A program made the position numbers and the translations under genes. Below, piece by piece: positions 7,654-9,581 of a DNA stretch of 9,581 nt. Source of the DNA: a gamma proteobacterium symbiont of Lucinoma myriamae (lineage in GTDB: Bacteria > Pseudomonadota > Gammaproteobacteria > GRL18). The notes beneath the pieces are model-generated. The model saw only the letters and a list, made by a program, of their open reading frames with translations, was not told the origin of the DNA and searched no databases. Numbering within the stretch: the first letter of the stretch is position 1; every line of letters begins with the position of its first letter. The stretch is from positions 1-9,581 of the forward strand of contig JAHXIM010000203.1 in assembly GCA_025655635.1 (NCBI GenBank), given 5' to 3'.

Positions 7654-7737
7654 GTAACTTAGAAGCGTGTATTTCTAAATAATTTTTGATAATACTATGG
7701 TCACTTATTTATTGTTAATAACACGCGGAGTAGTTAC
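7654..7737. repeat. Inverted pair of bipartite motifs GTAACT-N5-GCGTGT around the degQ promoter
   Basis: The left half is GTAACT (7654-7659), five bases, then GCGTGT (7665-7670). The right half is ACACGC (7721-7726), five bases, then AGTTAC (7732-7737). The right half is the exact mirror of the left in both conserved blocks and in spacing. The 50 bases between them contain the predicted -10 and -35 of degQ. This could be a pair of regulator sites on either side of the promoter, a looped stem, or the ends of a small decayed element. Confidence 0.45.
7689..7718 (-). promoter_or_regulatory. Putative sigma-70 promoter of degQ
   Basis: On the minus strand, TTAACA (-35, 7713-7718) and TATTAT (-10, 7689-7694) each match the consensus at five of six positions and are spaced by 18 bases. 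Transcription would start near 7682, leaving a leader of about 60 bases. No sigma-E-type GGAACTT box is seen here, so the sequence does not show classical envelope-stress control. Confidence 0.45.
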
Positions 7738-7802
7738 GTTAATTTAAGAGTTAATGGTTTGTTGTTTTTAAGACCTTTATAAAACAGATAAGTTCAGCTT
7801 TA

Positions 7803-7987
7803 TTAACCCTAAATTAATCAGTTGAATCTACTGCGAGCGTCCAATGCACTGAATCTTCAAGACTTTCCAGAACATTTTGAACTCACCCGTAGGGTGACTA
7901 CGAATAAATTCAAAATAACCTGTAAAACCTTGAATCTTCAGCACCTTGATTGCTCTCGCTACGACCCAACTGATTAATTTAGGTTAA
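7803..7987. mobile_element. 185-bp imperfect palindrome, MITE-like element
   Basis: The two halves pair along almost their whole length. The ends are TTAACC/GGTTAA with one extra C on the left, then a perfect 15-bp match TAAATTAATCAGTTG (7810-7824) with 7967-7981. A middle section of about 55 bases per side pairs imperfectly, for example GCGAGCG against CGCTCTCGC-like sequence. Next comes an 8-bp perfect match ATTTTGAA (7874-7881) with TTCAAAAT (7909-7916), and a central TCACCC-GTA-GGGTGA hairpin (7883-7897). It encodes no protein. Near-complete self-complementarity, small size and a position just after a stop codon fit a miniature inverted-repeat element moved by a transposase elsewhere. The ends and any target duplication (TTAA or TA is possible) are uncertain. 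A structured RNA is the alternative. Confidence 0.65.
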
Positions 7988-8005
7988 CAGGTACTGAAAC
8001 AGATT

Positions 8006-8932
8006 TTAAAAATTTTCTCGGGGATTAAACTGACTCAGTTCCGCCATCTGTTCGTAGAGTGCTTTTAATTCATCAGTATCTGCTTCAGGTGTTATAATCT
8101 GCAATATAACGTATTGATCGCCCTTATCCTTGCCTGGTAGTCCACGACCTTTCAGGCGAAGTTTTTTGCCGCCTTTAGTATTAGCTGCCAGTTTCATTTC
8201 TACAGTGCCGCCCAGAGTTGGAATGGACAATTTGGTGCCTAATGCGGCTTCCCAGGGAGTAATAGGCAGGGTAAGATTAATATCCTTAGCGTCAACAGTG
8301 AAATGTTTATGACGGTTAAATTTCACTTCCAGAAATAAATCACCATTAGTCGTGCCAGAACCGCCTTGCCCACTCAAACGAATTTTCTGACCTTCCTTGA
8401 TCCCCTTGGGAATTTTTACTTTGAGTTTTTTAGTACCGCTGGTACCAGGAATATGAACATGTAAAGAACGATCGGCACCATGATATGAGTCTTCCAGATC
8501 GACAGAAATGTTGACAGTCTGATCCTGCCCTTTTTGTGGACTGGATTGTCTCTGCCGGGTGAAGGTATCTTCCTGACCAGTAAATTGTCCACCATGGGAA
8601 TTGTTAAACATGCCGTCAAATATATCGTTAAAACTACCTTGCCCAAAACCACCAAAATTATTGCCTCTGGCACCTCCAGGTGGTGGAGTAAAACCACCGC
8701 CACTAAAAGGATTACCATCTGCAGAGCCAAAACGATCAAAATTAGAGCGTTTTTCCTTATCTTTTAAGACATCATAGGCTTCGTTTATCTCTTTAAAACG
8801 AGCTTCTGCATTACTGAGTTTACTGACATCAGGGTGGTATTTGCGAGCCAGCCTTCTATACTGTTTTTTGATTTCGGCATCACTGGCGCTGCGATTGACG
8901 CCAAGAGTTTTGTAATAATCTTTTTGTGACAT
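8006..8932 (-). CDS. cbpA: CbpA-type DnaJ-like co-chaperone
   Basis: This is a cytoplasmic J-domain protein that stimulates DnaK ATP hydrolysis and delivers unfolded substrates; CbpA also binds curved DNA in E. coli. From the ATG at 8930-8932 the protein has 308 residues, close to the usual 306. It has a J domain at 4-70 with HPD at 33-35, a Gly/Phe-rich linker at about 70-130, and two beta-rich substrate-binding domains from about 145 to 300. The Cys-rich zinc domain of DnaJ is absent, which identifies the CbpA class. The open frame extends upstream to a TTG at 9008-9010, but those 26 residues are unlike the family and MSQKDYYKTLGV is the canonical beginning. No cbpM modulator gene follows, only the MITE-like element. 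The gene is divergent from the small membrane protein at 9046. Confidence 0.93.
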   Translation of the reverse strand: MSQKDYYKTLGVNRSASDAEIKKQYRRLARKYHPDVSKLSNAEARFKEINEAYDVLKDKEKRSNFDRFGSADGNPFSGGGFTPPPGGARGNNFGGFGQGSFNDIFDGMFNNSHGGQFTGQEDTFTRQRQSSPQKGQDQTVNISVDLEDSYHGADRSLHVHIPGTSGTKKLKVKIPKGIKEGQKIRLSGQGGSGTTNGDLFLEVKFNRHKHFTVDAKDINLTLPITPWEAALGTKLSIPTLGGTVEMKLAANTKGGKKLRLKGRGLPGKDKGDQYVILQIITPEADTDELKALYEQMAELSQFNPRENF

Positions 8933-8945
8933 AGGCTTATAAATG

Positions 8946-8974
8946 TTATCTTTAAAGTTGCTTAGGCTATAATA
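8946..8974. promoter_or_regulatory. Divergent promoter region between cbpA and the small membrane protein gene
   Basis: A perfect TATAAT (8968-8973) on the plus strand has only a weak TTATCT (8946-8951) at 16 bases as a -35, and would drive the gene at 9046. On the minus strand the overlapping TATTAT (8969-8974) could serve cbpA with a leader of about 30 bases, but again without a good -35. Overlapping -10 boxes would make the two genes compete for polymerase. Confidence 0.33.
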
Positions 8975-9045
8975 TGGGGCTGGAACTTCAAAAAAGAAGT
9001 GTTCTACCAACGTTATATTAAGATGGCTATTAAGAAAGGTATTTT

Positions 9046-9402
9046 ATGCTTACAGAGACACAAAAACAATTTATCTTTAAACGAGCATTGTTTCAAAAAA
9101 TTTCGGGTTATATTGCCTGGAGTATTGATTTTTCTACTGTTGTTGCATGGGGGCTCATGTATTGGTTAAAACCACAAATGGTTAGCCCTCAGGCTGTACT
9201 GGCTTTATTGAAAGAAAAAAATGACAGCGGCCTGGATTTATCACAATTGACGGATATTGCTGTTTTGGCAGTAACGGGTGCTACTGCCGTATCAGCATTG
9301 TTTGTAATGATTATTTTATTGGCTTTTATTATGAATTCCTGGAGTAAAAAGGAAAAACAATATCTGGAAATTATCAATAGTTTAGAAAAAAATCTTCTAT
9401 AA
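9046..9402 (+). CDS. Small two-helix membrane protein of unknown function
   Basis: I do not recognise the family. The 118 residues have a basic amphipathic N-terminus (TETQKQFIFKRALFQK), a hydrophobic segment at about 21-41 containing tryptophans, a polar connection (about 42-69), a second hydrophobic segment at about 70-97, and a charged C-terminal helix (KKEKQYLEIINSLEKNLL) that could form a short coiled coil. No signal cleavage site is evident, so it should be an inner-membrane protein with both ends on the same side. GAAAGG at 9034-9039, six bases before the ATG, is the best ribosome binding site in the window and supports this start. It is divergent from cbpA and converges on a truncated gene only 6 bases after its stop. 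Confidence 0.72.
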   Translation: MLTETQKQFIFKRALFQKISGYIAWSIDFSTVVAWGLMYWLKPQMVSPQAVLALLKEKNDSGLDLSQLTDIAVLAVTGATAVSALFVMIILLAFIMNSWSKKEKQYLEIINSLEKNLL

Positions 9403-9408
9403 AGGTAT

Positions 9409-9495
9409 TTAGCTGCTGCAGCCTAAAACACGTTCAAATTCAGCAAATGTTTTAGCAACTTCAGTCGTATCAAGTTGTAAACTTAATAGCTTACT
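9409..9495 (-). pseudogene. 3' remnant of a gene truncated by the right-hand IS copy
   Basis: On the minus strand an open frame enters from the IS at 9495 and ends at the TAA at 9409-9411. Its 28 codons outside the IS read as a plausible helix and C-terminus (LLSLQLDTTEVAKTFAEFERV, ending GCSS). The frame continues only about 17 codons into the IS before a stop and has no Met codon, so the gene's start is not here. The simplest reading is that the IS inserted near the 3' end of a gene, whose 5' part should lie beyond the other IS terminus. The protein is not recognised, and chance openness over 28 codons cannot be excluded. Confidence 0.45.
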
Positions 9496-9581
9496 TAGTC
9501 GACCCTGAAAAAAGACAATCTCAATGACACAATAGATTATCGTACAATATTGATTCTATTTTTATTGTTCATGATCATATT
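9496..9581 (-). repeat. Right end of the insertion sequence, right copy of the 86-bp inverted repeat
   Basis: This is identical over all 86 bases to the reverse complement of 161-246. Its inner boundary at 9496 (TAGTCGACCCTGAAAAAA) is the same IS terminus in the opposite orientation, so a transposase gene would run on the minus strand from beyond the window. The identity runs to the last base given, so the repeat probably extends further. The two IS copies face each other across 9.25 kb. Confidence 0.88.

Larger units (their letters stand above)
7620..8005. other. 386-bp gene-free gap between cbpA and degQ
   Basis: This gap holds no coding region that I can support. From left to right it contains an AT-rich leader for degQ, a candidate degQ promoter flanked by an inverted pair of bipartite motifs (7654-7737), about 65 bases of AT-rich sequence with no visible feature, and a 185-bp MITE-like palindrome (7803-7987) ending 18 bases from the cbpA stop. 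No typical rho-independent terminator for cbpA is visible, apart from the hairpins within the palindrome. Confidence 0.6.

Noticed and set aside
8416..8767. Overlapping frames of 77 and 107 codons within cbpA
   Set aside because: They are shadows of the Gly/Phe-rich and substrate-binding parts of cbpA in other frames.
8982..9007. GGAACTT...TCTAC resembling a sigma-E promoter upstream of the membrane protein gene
   Set aside because: The spacing between the boxes is about 14 bases instead of the usual 15-17 and the -10 is a poor match. The imperfect repeat GAACTTC/GAAGTGTTC explains the likeness.
8933..9010. N-terminal extension of cbpA by 26 residues from a TTG start
   Set aside because: The extension is unlike J-proteins, uses a rare start codon, and the canonical MSQKDYY start lies inside.
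9407..9427. TTTAGCTG-CTG-CAGCCTAAA hairpin as a bidirectional terminator
   Set aside because: The loop is only three bases, the stem has a bulge, there is no T run, and it overlaps the end of the truncated frame.
1..9581. CRISPR array, toxin-antitoxin or phage-defence module
   Set aside because: No regularly spaced direct repeats and no protein with such motifs were seen. The interior is mainly housekeeping genes.

Overview
The window looks like chromosomal DNA from an AT-rich gammaproteobacterium. RecG, chorismate lyase (UbiC), 4-hydroxybenzoate polyprenyltransferase (UbiA), a DegQ/HtrA protease and a CbpA-type J-protein all read as gammaproteobacterial relatives. They sit beside insertion-sequence and MITE-like debris. 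The species cannot be named from sequence alone. Shine-Dalgarno sequences are weak or missing before most genes.

Left edge (1-246): the last 48 codons of an IS5-type transposase and the right end of that insertion sequence. Bases 161-246 reappear as an exact 86-bp inverted copy at 9496-9581, the right edge. The interior (247-9495) is therefore bracketed by two oppositely oriented copies of the same IS, with their transposase 3' ends facing inward.

Plus-strand block (582-6180): first a secreted or lipid-anchored protein with a canonical Kazal-type six-cysteine domain and a C-terminal domain resembling DUF995, followed by a terminator-like hairpin. Then comes recG, overlapping by 8 bp an envelope protein with a DUF4124-like N-terminus and two related C-terminal domains, followed by ubiC and ubiA, the first two steps of ubiquinone synthesis from chorismate. 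A 9-bp-arm hairpin closes this block where it meets the minus-strand degQ.

Minus-strand block (6210-8932): cbpA lies upstream of degQ, and a 386-bp gene-free gap separates them. The gap holds a 185-bp imperfect palindrome that looks like a MITE. It also holds a plausible degQ promoter flanked by two inverted copies of a bipartite motif. Both genes serve protein quality control, CbpA as a cytoplasmic DnaK co-chaperone and DegQ as a periplasmic protease.

Right edge (9046-9581): a small two-helix membrane protein of unknown function on the plus strand, then the 3' remnant of a minus-strand gene cut by the second IS copy. I see no CRISPR array, tRNA, rRNA or defence system. The most unusual points are the IS bracket around core genes, the MITE-like palindrome, the Kazal-domain protein, and the paired motifs around the degQ promoter.
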